The translations under genes were made by a program, and so were the position numbers. The notes below the pieces were generated by a model, which worked only from the letters and a program-made list of their open reading frames with translations, was not told the origin of the DNA and did not search any database. Below are positions 12,756 through 24,464 of a stretch of 64,000 nt of DNA, in pieces. This stretch comes from Lethocerus indicus (Eukaryota; Arthropoda; Insecta; Hemiptera; Belostomatidae): assembly GCA_019843655.1 (NCBI GenBank), contig JACDQD010000009.1, forward strand, positions 24,790,161 to 24,854,160, given 5' to 3'. Each line of letters starts with the position of its first letter. The first letter of the stretch is position 1.

Positions 12756-14639
12756 ATAAAATGAGAGGGCGGAATAAATGCTTGTGCTGAGGGGGGTGTA
12801 AATAATCGAAGTTGGGCAGAGTAAACTGGAGCCTCTACCAATAACTCTCGGTGGAAGTCCAAGCGTGCTGATGACCATTTTTTAAATGGGCAACACCGAC
12901 GACGACCCGATCACTTATTTGAAATTCCAATTGAAAATTGAAAAACGCGTTTTTTTCCAGCACCTCGTCGGTTGGGCGCGGACTGGAAGGTTGTTCTTAA
13001 CCGAGCCTCAGCGGGAGGAGGATTTCCAGTCGACGTTTGGACAAACGCCATCCCCAAATCCCCTCCTATATATTATGTTCCGATCACGTGATATGTTAAA
13101 AAGTCGATGAAAGTTTCTCGCGCGATTTCAATATCGATAAATCACTGGGCCGAAAAGAACAACTTCGGTACGCGTCTCTACAACGCTGTTATTATGCAGG
13201 TCTCAGGAATACTTTAAAATGTGCTCGATAGGGTTTTCGAATACTATTTGAAAAATTTGAGAAAAATTTTTTCTTCGGAAGCAAGAAGTCCAGTTTGACA
13301 AAAGTTTTGTAATAATCTAATGCATCTGTTAAACGGAATAACAGTGCAGCGACAGGTCTAACGGGATGCAATTACGGCGTTCTATCATTGCGGGGAATGC
13401 CAGCGAAGGAATGAACTTTCAAATCGAAGTTGACCCTGCGGAATCAAGTAATGTGTATCATTGAGCTGGTTACTTGGAAGTAAGATCGGAATACTCCTCT
13501 CACGGGGGAGAGGATTATTGTACCTCGAGTACAATAACTGGAAGTAAAAAGTGGTACTTAGATCCCAAAAATTACGTCCAATTCAGGAAGCAGCGATCGG
13601 AACGAAATTTTCGACAGATGTAATTTAGAAAAGTGTAAAATGAGCCCGTGAAACATAATACAAACATTCGTTTCGCCAAAAAAAACTCCGCGCGATGATG
13701 TAATACGACCGCCGGCCGAGTATCTTCTATTTCTGCTCAATATTCACACGAGCGTCATGCAAATATGGCCGGCACAATTCCACTTTCTGGAAATAAATTA
13801 AGTTTTCAATCCGCGATACGAATCTTATTTACGCGGCCGGCGGGATATCTGAGCGTGGGGGGGTGGGGGGGAGGCTCTATCCGGGAAATTAATGTCAACG
13901 TATTCTGCGAAAGAAATGATCCCCCCCCCCCTTTGAAATGGAAAGCTTGTCTCTCTCTCGTATTAATGCAAATCGAGAGATAGGCGATAGTGAAAAAAAG
14001 AAAAAAAATTCCGACGCCGGTGGAAGTTATAAATATGCGTTCACATCAGGGACGGCATAAAACATCGACAGAGATTATGTCGCTTTTGAGGCGCGTATCG
14101 AATTTTTTTTTTTTCTGGAGTAATGTATCTAAACGCCTCCTCGGTATGCCCGATGATTTAATCCATCGTCGATGTGAAATATTACCGGCTGGCGTAAATT
14201 TTCCCTACGCTTAAATGCTAGAAAACAAAGAGCGAAATGACTTCTGCAGAAACACTATACCGCCGAGGCCCACGTTCTTCCACTCGAGACCGGTGAGTCA
14301 GATTGAAGACACCGGGAAAACAGGCGCGTGACTCAGCGGTTATTTTTTTTATATAAAATAATTCCCGGGGGGGGGGTCGGTTTAAACCCGGTTGTTGCAC
14401 TGACAAGGCAAATAATGCTAGGTTCAACGTAGTATGACATTGCATAGATAATAAAGGATGCCGATGATGAACTGGTCACAAAGATTGACGGGAATTAGAA
14501 ATCATATTCGGACTTCTAAATACAAATTAGTTATAATGGTGTACAACATACAAAAACCGGACTATATGCCAGCTATAGGTAAAATTGCGGTTTGTTCGAT
14601 CAGTTTCACACTTGTTGTCTCTAGGCCCGTGGCGTTTAG
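12756..14639. other. Unassigned sequence with G/C runs
   Basis: G-rich tract at about 13856-13872, C10 at about 13920-13931 and G9 at about 14369-14377. Open frames are short and have no recognisable domain. Confidence 0.5.
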
Positions 14640-15022
14640 AATAATGGATGGGTAAAAGAGTAAAGGGATTGAACGAGTGAATTTGGATGTGGAGAGAGGC
14701 GGGAATGGAATTTAAGGAAGCGTGATTTTGCGAATTCCTCGACTGTCCGGCTATGTTGAGGTCATTATGGATTGTTCGGTTAGAAACATACCCGGGGGGG
14801 GAGCATTAAGGATGGTACGAAGGACTTTTGACCGGAATGCTTGGATGCGACCGATGTGTGGATTTCTTGGATGTCCGTGTCGGTTTCAGTACAGCTTTAT
14901 ATATATTGTCAGTTTGTTGACTATTGTAAGTTTTGATGTCCTTTTCAAAAGAGGTCTCTCAACAGTCCAAATTTACGATTTAGATCTGTTCTTTTCAGTC
15001 GGATATGGGGATTCCACTGGCT
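14640..15022 (-). mobile_element. Jockey-clade LINE fragment (minus strand)
   Basis: The reverse complement of the 12.5-kb copy type. On the minus strand it reads from the segment encoding RTDLN through the LKP block and LRTILNAPP to the histidine-rich SRLSPHPNPL-type tail and the first part of the 3' UTR (GATAATGGATGGGTAAAAGA as seen on the plus strand). Frameshifts and substitutions are present throughout. The 3' UTR and A-rich tail are missing. Confidence 0.8.
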
Positions 15023-15042
15023 AAAGATATACAATTGGCGTG

Positions 15043-15137
15043 ATTTTGCGACTTCGTCGACTGTCGGGGTATGTTGAGAGGTCATTATGGATTGTTCGGT
15101 CAGAAACATACCCGGGGAGGGGGGAGCATTAAGGATG
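15043..15137 (-). mobile_element. Short Jockey-clade LINE fragment (minus strand)
   Basis: A second partial duplicate of the segment around YVSNR/IHNDLNIP (plus strand: TATGTTGAGAGGTCATTATG, then AGAAACATACCCGG and AGCATTAAGGATGGT). It lies 20 bp from the larger fragment in the same orientation, which suggests local duplication or a second insertion. Confidence 0.75.
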
Positions 15138-15768
15138 GTTTTGGCGATATTACGAATGAAATTTCCGATCCGTTAAAAATCGGTTATAAAACCGTGTATT
15201 CTGAAACTAAACCGTCAAACGCCACCAGTTCCGAACGGACGGAATTCATTATACGGCGATTATTTTCTCGTTTTTGACTGAGGCGAGACATTTTAAAAAT
15301 CGCAATAATCCGGGCTGGGGACGGGACGGGATAAAGAGACGAAGTAGGGTAAGTTTGAAAGCGGACTTGTAACCGCATTGTTTTTGCCGGTGAAGGAAAG
15401 CGATATACACAGCGGACGGAGAGTTGAACGGCTCCGGCGGAAAGAAGACAGCAACCGGTTATTAGAGGGAATTATGAATTTTTTCTCCGGGCGGCTATAA
15501 TGATGCCGACCTTGGGGAGCGGATAATCGGACGACATAAAGGTTGGCTCACCGAAAATTTCCAACTGGCCCGCTTCGTCGGCGGCCCTCGCTCCTGCGGT
15601 CGAAACTGTCCGCTGGGCCGAAACCGCATTTGGGACGTGCAGAATTAGATTCGACGAGCAGTGCATATTACCGCTTTCGTTGTCCGACTGAATCGCAATT
15701 TTTATAACCTCTACAGAATATATACACATTCGTGTATAAAAATATAAAAAAAGCCGAATATAAGGGCC
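15138..15768. other. Unassigned sequence
   Basis: Mixed composition; short frames only. No gene or transposon end seen. Confidence 0.5.
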
Positions 15769-16230
15769 TTAACCCTTTCGCGGCGAACGGCGCCTTTGGG
15801 CGCTCAATTTCTTTGGAGAGCACAAAATTCGGTCCCGAAAGTTTTTGATTTCGATGAAAATCTACCAGGTATTAAAGCGCAAAAGAAATCTTTCGACTTT
15901 TCCGAAAATACGGTCGAACATATTGTAAGAGAGAGCGACGCTTATTGTACCACGATTGATGGCGTGGAAAAATACAACGGTGCCAGAAATGTATCGATTT
16001 TTTGCTCGACAGTAAAAAGAAATATCGATAGAAGAATATCTGTCGACTGACAATTTATTACGAACGGAAAGTTTTCCACGAATAATGACAAAAGGCGGGT
16101 ATAAATCACTATTACAAATGCTGCACTTTCGTGATAACGATGAAACGACAAATCGAGATAAAGCGCTAATAAAAATTCGGAGCATCGTCGGTAGACTGGG
16201 AAATTCTTTTTCACCAGCATTATGTCGTAT
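15769..16230 (+). mobile_element. piggyBac-type element, 3'-truncated
   Basis: Begins TTAA followed by CCCTTTCGCGGCGAACGGCG, which fits the TTAA target duplication and CCC-type inverted terminus of piggyBac-family elements. About 430 bp of degraded transposase sequence follows. No GGG-TTAA right end was found downstream, so the copy is truncated. It is closely related to the better delimited copy at 46024-46569. Confidence 0.75.
15796..16203 (+). pseudogene. piggyBac-like transposase N-terminal fragment (pseudogene)
   Basis: Two frames carry the similarity. The first (15796-16050) includes KVFDFDENLPGIKA and an F..N.VEHIVRESDAYC block. The second (16085-16203) reads MTKGGYKSLLQMLHFRDND and then ALIKIRSIVGRLGNSF. 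The latter follows the piggyBac pattern M.R..F..LL..LHF.DN ... D.L.KIRP..D.L...F. A frameshift or stop near 16050-16085 separates them. The catalytic DDD region and C-terminal zinc-binding domain are absent, so no active transposase is encoded. Confidence 0.7.
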
Positions 16231-18168
16231 TATGTCCGCATATCGTCTTCCGAGAAATTATACAGAAGATTATAGGGGAAAGTCCTCGGCCACTGCCGGT
16301 CTGGCGTACTCAATCGGTTTTGGAATCGCGCAGTGACACGAATTTACCTTGGAATTCCTCTTCAACCGTTCGCAATACGGTCGGTGCGCGCTATCGAGAT
16401 CTAATCGTGATAAGAACGGCCGTGTGCAGTTTTGAAACTCCCAGATATCCGGCCGTCCGTCCGGATTCCTTCTGTAATCGCGAACCGCGAGACCGAGAAG
16501 GCGTGAAGGAATGTCACGTCCAATTAGAACTCGGCCGATTTAAATTCCCGAAGAACTTTTCCGAGAAGCGCCTTACTTAATTGTTTTCCTAAATGTTCGG
16601 TCCCAGTCGCGACAACTCTGGAAAAATTGACTACAACACTGGGGGTGATAATGGAGGAAGCGAGCTTTTGCTGTTCCAGGAGGCCGAGAACAGTCGGCCG
16701 GACGAGGAGATACAATTGAAAGTTGCCCAAGTTTACATTCGCACCGAAAAACCTTGAGGCTGCCCGTTGGAAACGTGTCCACCGTTGGCCGACGAGATAG
16801 CGACGGTCGTGCCGCCGGTGTTCATGTGTGAAACGGTTGTTGAACTATCTGGACCCGGCCATCGACAAGCCTTTCTTCCAACCGCCGTTCCACCATTAGG
16901 TAATTGCAATAGCGTTTTATATACCCCGCGGAAAATAACTTAGAGTCGACGCTGTGCAATTCCGACAATCGATTAAATGTTTTAAAGACGCTTGAATATA
17001 TGCAGATTGGGAGATTTACAGGGCAATGGACTTTAGTAGCAACCGCTATAATATTGTTATAATAGTACAGGCGTCCTGACATCCTTAACGTTCCTTAGTG
17101 GCCACATGATTTAAACATACCGTGAAGGGGGTTCTCCTCCATTATGCTTTATTATTTACCAGTGCTGCTATAGTGGCAATAAAACGGTTGAAAAAACCTT
17201 TAGGATTTTCAATACGAACAAATACCCAAGTGGCAAGTGCAAAATGCAGTGCAAAGTGCGTGACTGAATGTAGAGTGAGTGTAGCTTAAGTTCTCGGGTT
17301 TCTATTGTATATTTTCCCGATTATCGCAACAATATTGTTAAAAATTCACGATCAATGTACTATAATATTTAAGTTTAAATATATATATGCGGTAAGGCCA
17401 ACTTTTTCTTATTTCGTTACCCAGTACCCACAGCAACTTTCCTGCAAAGTGTTCCACCGCAACAACGACAATCGCCTTTTCGCTAGCGAAATTGTTATGA
17501 AGGGTGGAAAAATTAGATAATTTTTCGGCTAATTACCGTAATTATAATTAGGAAAATTATCGATACCGGGTGAGATAATTGTTTTGGGAGGGCCGGGGGG
17601 CTCTAATTGGCCCGCAAAACTATGGCGCTATGGGACCCGTAAAAGCTCGGAACATAAGAAAGAATAGCTCGACAATTTGGAATTACAATTTCCACTAGGT
17701 TTTTCGCTTGTCGCCGGTTCGCTATTTACGTCAAATATCGACAAACATTTCCGGCATCTCTAGACTACGATCTGCGGTAAATTTGATCGCGGACATAAAC
17801 TCTAATAACAGAAGGAATTGTACCAATAGAGACGAAGTTCGATAACAGTTTTCCCAGTAGAAGAATATTCTACAGGCGTGTACCTTACATTCGGACTTTT
17901 CATTAAGGGGCGATACCGGATGGGAAAATTATTTTTTCTCCGGTATTCGGACGGTGTTTTGACGGTGTATGAAAAATGATTTTCAATCGTCAGGGACGCA
18001 TTGTCGGTTACGAAATTCTGCGCGTCATTGCCCAGACGACTTGTGTTGCGGAGAGTTGAGGCGGTCGTGAAAGTCTCTCGGCGTTACGCCCATAAAATGC
18101 TGAGTGTAGCAAATACAAAAGAAATAACAAGCTCATTGAATGAGTGGCAACACGGCCGGTGGTATTAT
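16231..18168. other. Unassigned sequence
   Basis: No recognisable transposon ends or conserved frames. Short ORFs on both strands overlap and show no domains. Confidence 0.5.
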
Positions 18169-18473
18169 TTAATAATAATTTGATATACCTGTTTTGTGGT
18201 CTGCGAGGGGTTGGAATACTCTGTAGGTTCGTGAAGTTTCTGTCTTAGACACATATATATATATATATAAACGACTGACATACTGACAAACATTACAGTA
18301 CATGTGAAAGTGACAGTGGGCAGTGAGGATGCCCAAAAAATATCCAAAGTGCTAACAGTGACACTAACACAGCGCTACTGAAGATGGCGAGCAGCCGAAA
18401 CCGGTCTAGCAAAAGACCAAACAGCAGCGAGAGGAGACAGAAACTTCACGAACCTACAGTATTAATAATAATT
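18169..18473 (-). mobile_element. Foldback family copy with 12-bp target duplication
   Basis: Minus-orientation copy. The 3' tail (TATACCTGTTTTGTGGTCTG on the plus strand) is at the left and the 5' end (inverse of GTAGGTTCGTG) at the right. The tail-proximal arm is largely deleted, replaced after TTTCTGTCTTAGACAC by a short (AT)n and the central ACTGACATACTGACAAACAT loop. The right arm is intact. The direct repeat TTAATAATAATT lies at 18169-18180 and 18462-18473, exactly 12 bp, with mismatches immediately outside. The AT-rich sequence makes this single case weaker than the others. Confidence 0.85.
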
Positions 18474-21396
18474 GTTTTATAATAAACCCGACTATTAGTT
18501 TTCATTCCGTCGTGTTAAATAAAAGAAAAAGTATTGAAAAAATTATAACATAAAATATATTTGTAAAAAGGCAGGGTACGAGCCAAAGTATATTAGTAGG
18601 CCTATTTGTAGAATTAGACTACAATATGACTCCGTATTCATCAAAATAGCTTGTGTAGGACATTCAACGGCTGTCCCGGATCGACAATTTGAATCGAACC
18701 AAAAGTGAAGAAGAATTATACGGTAGGGCGCTAACGAGAAGTGTAAACAGGAATGAGGATAATGGGCGAATATTCGGTGAAATTCGTGGAGAATTCTCGG
18801 TACCACGATTTATTGACTGCATTTCGGGTCGTGCTGAAAGGAAGATTGATTCTTTCCGCAAGATTTACGAGTTTGAAAAATTGTTTTCGATCGTGACCCG
18901 CTGCGTACTGCCGAAGGATGAGGAGGGATGGGGATGGGGATGGGGGAGAGTGAGCAGAACTCAATTTTTGCTATTGGTAAATTAAAAGGTTGAAGTTGGT
19001 TGAATTGAAGCTGTGCCCTATGAGATATCGCGAAAGGGAGAGGGAGGGAGGATCCGGTCTGTCGGGTCCAGCGTCATTTCTTCTACAGTTTCTTCTTCTC
19101 CACTAAGGGCAGACCAGACGGTGGAAGCCGGCGATGGAATTCATAAAATGTGGCGGGCAGCGCGAAGTGTATTTCCTGGTAAAACGTCGGTTCCGAGACC
19201 TGAATGTCTGATTCGGGCCCTTCCAAGCCCGCTCACGTCCCAACAACAACAACAACAACAACAGCAACAGCAACAACTCTTCAGTATGACAATAGGCGCT
19301 TCTCAGTCCAAAAGGGAAATGAACCCGATCCCTCCGGCCGTTCACCGGGAGTCGCGGTACGCACGCGTCTGGACTCGTCGAAAGCGAAACACCCTCAATA
19401 TTATATACCTTTCTGTTTAAATGGACGGGCCGAATCGGGGGCCTGTTACACGGTTTATGTTAATGAATATGGGGCGTTTGAAAATACGGCCGTTTATACG
19501 GCCGGTACAAACCTAATATATGTTTTAGAAGCGAATTCCCTGTTCTATTCTCAGTACTTTCTGTGTTGGAGAGAGGCCAGAATTGCTGCCGCTCGATGGC
19601 GAGAAAATTATTTACTTCTAATAAACAGGACGTAACTAATGTTGGGAAATGGTCCCGGCGGTGCTTCGTTCGCAATTTATTCAAATGTACAAATTACCGA
19701 TATTTAATGAATATACGTTGAAACCGATGAAACGATTTATGTCAGTCTTTTATGTACTGAAAATCGTTAATGCAATTATTTAAGATGCAGAATCTACAGC
19801 AGTTACACTTTCTGATTAAGATAAGGGATGACCGAGTCCAACTCGTTGTGGAGACACAATGCGCTTGAACTTAAAAAAGTTCAAATAAACCGAATGAAGA
19901 AAACTCCGGAATTGTTCTCTGCTACTAATTCAAAGCAAATTACAACAACATAATACGGAGGATATTAGGTCCCTTTCAGACGATTCTGCAGATGACGCGG
20001 ACCTGGAACGTGATACCTAATTTTAAAAGTTATGATTTAGTCCTGTCGTCAAGGTAAGGTCATCCTGTTATGTACACATTTTTATGCTGCAAGGCAACGT
20101 TTTCACGGCCGGTTCGCTTAAAAGGGAAAACCAGTCTAAATTCATCTTTTAAAGGCCACAAGGAATTGAATAGTTCTAAAGACAGACGGGGGGAAATTAC
20201 GGCGATACGATTATCTTTTCAAATAAAATATAATTTGAGTACAGACCTTGGACCCAACGACATAATTAGTTCTTTGAAGGTGAAGGAGAGGCGGCTAAAA
20301 ATTCTGTCCATATCTATTTGTTGCTTAAAAATGGAATTTGTGTCGACTCCAAACGGCTGACCGGAGAGGAAGACTACAGAAAATTGCCTCTACTTTAAAT
20401 ACAGTTAATCGCCTACAATTTTCCAAGCTCGAAGAGTGTGACAGGAAAATAAGAAAATGACGATTGGAGTAATGCACACTCACAAATGAGCGCCTTTCTT
20501 GAAACCAGATCACATTTTAAGCGCTCCATATATACAATATCGTATATAACAATTCCGAGGAGTGTAACATATCATTTTCTATAGCATTTTGTAAATGTTC
20601 GTAGACTCCGCATGAGCCAATATACGCGTAGCGGTAACAGAGTAATAAATAAATAGATTGGGGGTCATATCCCGTTATCCTTTTTTGTTTGGGCAAACAA
20701 AAGCTTTTATGATTCGACAATCGGTCCTCAGTGATCATCCTATTTAGGCCAGATGAATGAGATATAACAACAAGACTCGAGGTCCTCCGATCTATCGAAC
20801 GAATATCGAAAGAGACGAAGCACCATAAACTCACCGTGTTAGCTACAATCTACCATAATTGGTATTAATTTACGGAATATAAATCTAAGGACTACGACAC
20901 AGTTTAGGGATAAATGTCGGGGCGGACGTGAGGTAAAGTTACCGGTGTCGGAGGTTACGGCGGACGCCGTAATTATTTAACAACGAGAGGGTCGTAGAAA
21001 AGGAACAATAATTACAGGCTACGCGTATCTCGAATTCAGACGGCTATTCAACCCAACTATAGGCAGTAATCATGACCGAAATTTCATAATAGAATTTTTA
21101 AAACAAGTCACCAATTTCGAATAGAGGGCCGGTGGTGGTTGATGTCATCGCTACCGGATATTCAATGTTCGTTCATTGAAACAATGGACAGGAAATAACG
21201 AGCGTTTATCATGTCCTTTTACGGCCGTGCGAGGAAACTATGAGGGTGAGGACATTAAGGAAATCGTCGTTTGGTCGTATGACATACACCATTATAATTA
21301 AACATCAGGACCATCGCAATAAACATGAAAAGACGGCTCGTTACCTAAAATTCAAACGGGATCTAGCAATTAATTCCCGTAGCAATCGAATGGACG
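18474..21396. other. Unassigned sequence
   Basis: Apart from the glutamine-coding repeat frame listed separately, nothing recognisable. A GGGATG/GGGGAT mini-run lies near 18927-18945. Confidence 0.5.
19013..19420 (+). CDS. Low-confidence ORF with polyglutamine (CAA/CAG) tract
   Basis: A 135-codon frame contains 12 consecutive glutamines at about 19240-19276, encoded by mixed CAA and CAG, with serine-rich and basic flanks. Mixed codons can mark selection on a protein tract, but the same bases form a simple microsatellite that is open in several frames; a second overlapping frame reads poly-threonine. No domain, splice signal or neighbouring exon supports it. I consider a microsatellite more likely than a gene. 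Confidence 0.15.
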   Translation: MPYEISRKGEGGRIRSVGSSVISSTVSSSPLRADQTVEAGDGIHKMWRAARSVFPGKTSVPRPECLIRALPSPLTSQQQQQQQQQQQQLFSMTIGASQSKREMNPIPPAVHRESRYARVWTRRKRNTLNIIYLSV

Positions 21397-21750
21397 AATT
21401 CAGAAAGCTAATTTAATATACCTGTGTGTGTGGTCTGCGAGGGGTTGGAATACTGTAGGTTCGTGATGTTTCTGTCTCCTCTCTCGCTGAGGTTTGGTCT
21501 TTTGCTAGACCGGTTTTGCGGCCGCTCGCCATCTTCAGTAGCGCTGTGTGTTAGTCACTGTCAGCACTTTGGATGTTTTTTGGGCATCCTCACTTTCACA
21601 TGTACCGTGTCTACAGTACATCCAAAGTGCCGACAGTGACAGTGACACAGCGCTACTGAAGATGGCGAGCGGCCGAAACCCCCGTCTAGCAAAAGACCAA
21701 ACCAGCGAGAGGAGACAGAAACATGACGAACCTACAACAATTCAGACAGC
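21397..21750 (-). mobile_element. Foldback family, complete copy with 12-bp target duplication
   Basis: Minus-orientation copy. Tail at left (TTTAATATACCTG ... GGTCTGCGAGGGGTTGG); arm with CTAGACCGGTTT and CGCTCGCCATCTTCAGTAGC; short centre; then the inverse arm ending CGAACCTACAAC. The direct repeat AATTCAGAAAGC at 21397-21408 and AATTCAGACAGC at 21739-21750 match at 11 of 12 positions and stop sharply on both sides. Both arms are present, so a transcript would form a long hairpin. Confidence 0.9.
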
Positions 21751-23368
21751 CTTTCCGAAATTCTAATGAAACTTTTCTACCGAAAGCGGCCGTGTCGTGA
21801 TCAACGGCCAACGCCTCTCTACAGTATAACGAGATCGTGAAACCGGGCCACCGAGCATATATTATTAAAAAGTCTTTGTTTATTGTGATGTCTTAATAGC
21901 CGGCGGTCCGACTCCTTTTTTCTTCGGGCCCGCCGGCCAACGGATGCGATAAATCAACGGCGACGTGGAACTTTTCGAAAACCAAAAAAAAAAAAAATAA
22001 AAGGAAGGCAACGAACGCTTATAGCGACGAGAGAGTGAGGAGCTAGTCGTTTACCGGCGACTTATTAGTCGACGCGATACAATATTAGCATTTATTACAA
22101 GTATCGAACGTACAAAACGGGAAGGATAATTTCCTACCCGCAAACTGGCAGTAGCCACAGCGCCGCCGACTCAATCAAATACTATTATCCCCTATTCGCT
22201 CCCCACCAATCCCCGGCGCGCCTTTTTTTTTATTCGATAATTGTTCGAAAATTACGTAATTCTTCGGAGGAAACAGAGCCGAATTACTTTCCGGCTTTAC
22301 GGAACTCGCCGGCCATCGACAATGGGGCGGACCGAGAGGGCGTAATTATTGAGGCGCGGCATTCCCACGTAGAGGTAGAAACGCGGGCATTAATCTGTAC
22401 ATCGTAAATTAACACCGAAGTAGTCTAATTAACGCGCTCGGGGACCGGGTTTTCTGAAAGGGATTTTAACGAAGACGGGGGGGGGGTTGGAAACACTTTT
22501 CGGAGAGATAGATTTTAATTTAGATTCGGGCCCGAGCCACCGGCCCAATGTCCCGATACCTCCCGGCGACTTATCGCCTCTTTTCTATTCAAAATCTGTC
22601 CTCGTGAAAGGAGAGAACGGACCTGTTCGCAGAGCGGTACCTAACGCGGACCGATGGCCGCCCTACCTGTCTTCAATAGAGACGAAAATTAATTATATCG
22701 ACCGATCGTCAATCAACCGATTGTACATTTCTCATTTGAGCGATTCATAACTAGGCATTAGTCAATTAGAACCGGCGAACGGTAATTAAAAAAAAATTAG
22801 ACTGGAAATTAATGGCCGCCGGGGAAACGATAAATCACGGGGCATTTTCCAGGCGCAAAGCCAACGAACCTCTCGGCATTGCAAAACACGGCAGTTCCGT
22901 AGAGCGGCTCTCACAGTCACCGGGCATAAATCTTCAATCGGCTCGACAACGATAGCCGGCCGCAATTTATTATCCATTACATTACGAATACATTATTGGG
23001 CGAACCCGGGGCCCGGGGGGTGTGTGTGCACCGCGCTCCCATTTTTTTGTCGGAGAAATGGTCGGAATAACAGGACTCGCGGAGGCTCAAATTCCGTCCC
23101 GAATACCTCAACCGAGATCCGCCGGCGGACTCGAATACGTTCACGGCTTCTCGAAGATACGTGCTGAAGCCGCGTGGCCGTACGTGCTGTCCGTAACGCA
23201 GCGGCCCACACACACGTCCCCGCTGGTACACCGCTTTACATCGACAAAAAAATGTAGTCCCGCTCCGAGTAAACCATTCCGAACGGCACACAGAATCAAG
23301 CATTTCGGTATATACGATAAATTGTTCCGGATAGAAACCACCGAGACGTTGGGTCCGGTCTCCGGTCC
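21751..23368. other. Unassigned sequence becoming GC-rich
   Basis: Poly-A (about 21988), poly-T (about 22225) and poly-G (22480-22489) runs. From about 22900 the sequence becomes rich in CpG. Open frames of 100-116 codons occur on both strands in the GC-rich part; they reflect low stop frequency and I call none of them. Confidence 0.45.
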
Positions 23369-24178
23369 CTAATTTACCTTTATTGTATCTTGCTTCCTCC
23401 AGTTTAGGTTCGAGCCAACGACATCTGTCTCCAAAATTGGGTGGCTGCGAGCGGCGCCGGCCGGTACTCGGAACTGGAGAGAGTCACTGCACAGGCGAGA
23501 ATGGGGGGAAGGCGGAGGACGAAGAAGAATCTCCGCAGGGGCGTGAAACGCGACAATAAGACACTGGCACTGGGGCGGGGGCGGTGGAGGGCGGAGCGGG
23601 GGTGGGGGCGGCGGGGCCCGAACGTATCGCGGATAGACGGACGTGCTGGCGGCCGTCAGGGGAGCACACGCGGCAGAGGGACAGGCGGAGAAGACACTCA
23701 CCTCTGGTTTCCTGAACGACTGGGACTGCTTCGTGAGAAGACCGCGCGCCGGCCGAGTGCGCCACTGCATGGCCTTCCTGCAAAAACAAGTTCCACAAGC
23801 TATAGTCCTCACGTCGGCACATTTCTTCGGGAGGAGAGAGAGAGAGAGGAGAGAGGAGAGGAAGAGGGAGGCAGCGAGAGTGGGTGGCGGTGGGGGTGGG
23901 GGGGGGAGCAGAGGGAGGATGGATCCATGTATACGTATACATATACATATATATAATAACCGTTCATGTTTTATGACTAAATTCCGGTGGCCGGAGCCGA
24001 GTGTTCTAATTGCCGCAGGTATCCAGAGACTCCCCCGCACCAACCTTTTTATTTTTTGTTGTCCTCTCTGTTTCCCCTCCGAGTGGTTACCGATCGGTGA
24101 GGGCATCCGGCCGCCGGTAGCCGGCGTACTGGAATTTATCAAGGCGCAAAGCCTGCACAACGACCGGCCTTCGAATCA
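23369..24178. other. GC-rich, CpG-dense block, possible promoter or first-exon region
   Basis: G/C-rich low-complexity sequence with G-rich runs (23572-23617, 23885-23911) and a GA-rich stretch (23831-23880), followed by a TATACGTATACATATACATA stretch near 23931-23955. Frames of 154-268 codons are open on both strands at once, so length is no evidence for coding. The block stands out from the AT-rich surroundings and holds the splice-flanked exon candidate at 23702-23777. It could be a promoter with 5' UTR exon(s), or simply a compositional island. Confidence 0.35.
23702..23777 (-). CDS. Candidate host exon flanked by strong splice sites
   Basis: On the minus strand, a textbook acceptor (CTTGTTTTTGCAG) precedes 76 nt, followed by a near-perfect donor (GAG|GTGAGT). 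The exon has an internal ATG (AAGGCCATGC) and one nucleotide plus 25 sense codons, reading KAMQWRTRPARGLLTK and QSQSFRKPE. It could be a first coding exon after an untranslated exon, or an internal exon. No protein family is recognised and no partner exon was confidently found, so this is a signal-based inference only. Confidence 0.3.
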
Positions 24179-24464
24179 AAAAATCCTCGGCGGGGTTCGG
24201 TCTTCTGCTGGACCGGGGTTTCGGCCGCTCGCCGTCTTCAGTAGCGCTGTGTTACTGTCACTGTCGGCACTTTGGATGTTTTTCCTCGGGGCATCCTCAC
24301 TGCCCACTCTCACTTTCACACCACTACTGAAGATGGCGTGCGGCCGAAACCCCGGTCTAGCAAAAGACCAAACCTCAGCGAGAGGAGACAGAAACACCAC
24401 GAACCTACGGTATTCCAACCCCTCGCAGACCACAAAACAGTTATATTGAACTAAAAATCCTCGG
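24179..24464 (+). mobile_element. Foldback family, 5'-truncated copy with 12-bp target duplication
   Basis: Plus-orientation copy lacking the first 30-40 bp: it starts at GGGGTTCGGTCTTCTGCTGG instead of GTAGGTTCGTGG. The rest of the left arm, a short loop (CACTGCCCACTCTCACTTTC), a right arm deleted by about 50 bp at its inner end, and the complete tail (CCAACCCCTCGCAGACCACA to TTATATTGAACT) follow. The direct repeat AAAAATCCTCGG lies at 24179-24190 and 24453-24464: 12 of 12, with mismatch on both sides. 5' truncation with an intact 3' tail and intact target duplication is the pattern of reverse-transcribed insertions. Confidence 0.92.

Noticed and set aside
19204..19635. 143-codon frame with poly-threonine/alanine tract
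   Set aside because: An alternative frame of the CAA/CAG microsatellite, overlapping the polyglutamine frame.
23369..24449. Long overlapping frames (263 codons minus, 171 and 268 codons plus)
   Set aside because: Three or more frames are open at once in a GC-rich, low-complexity region; they encode poly-proline, poly-glycine or RE runs and no domain. The splice-bounded 76-nt segment is retained as the only specific candidate.
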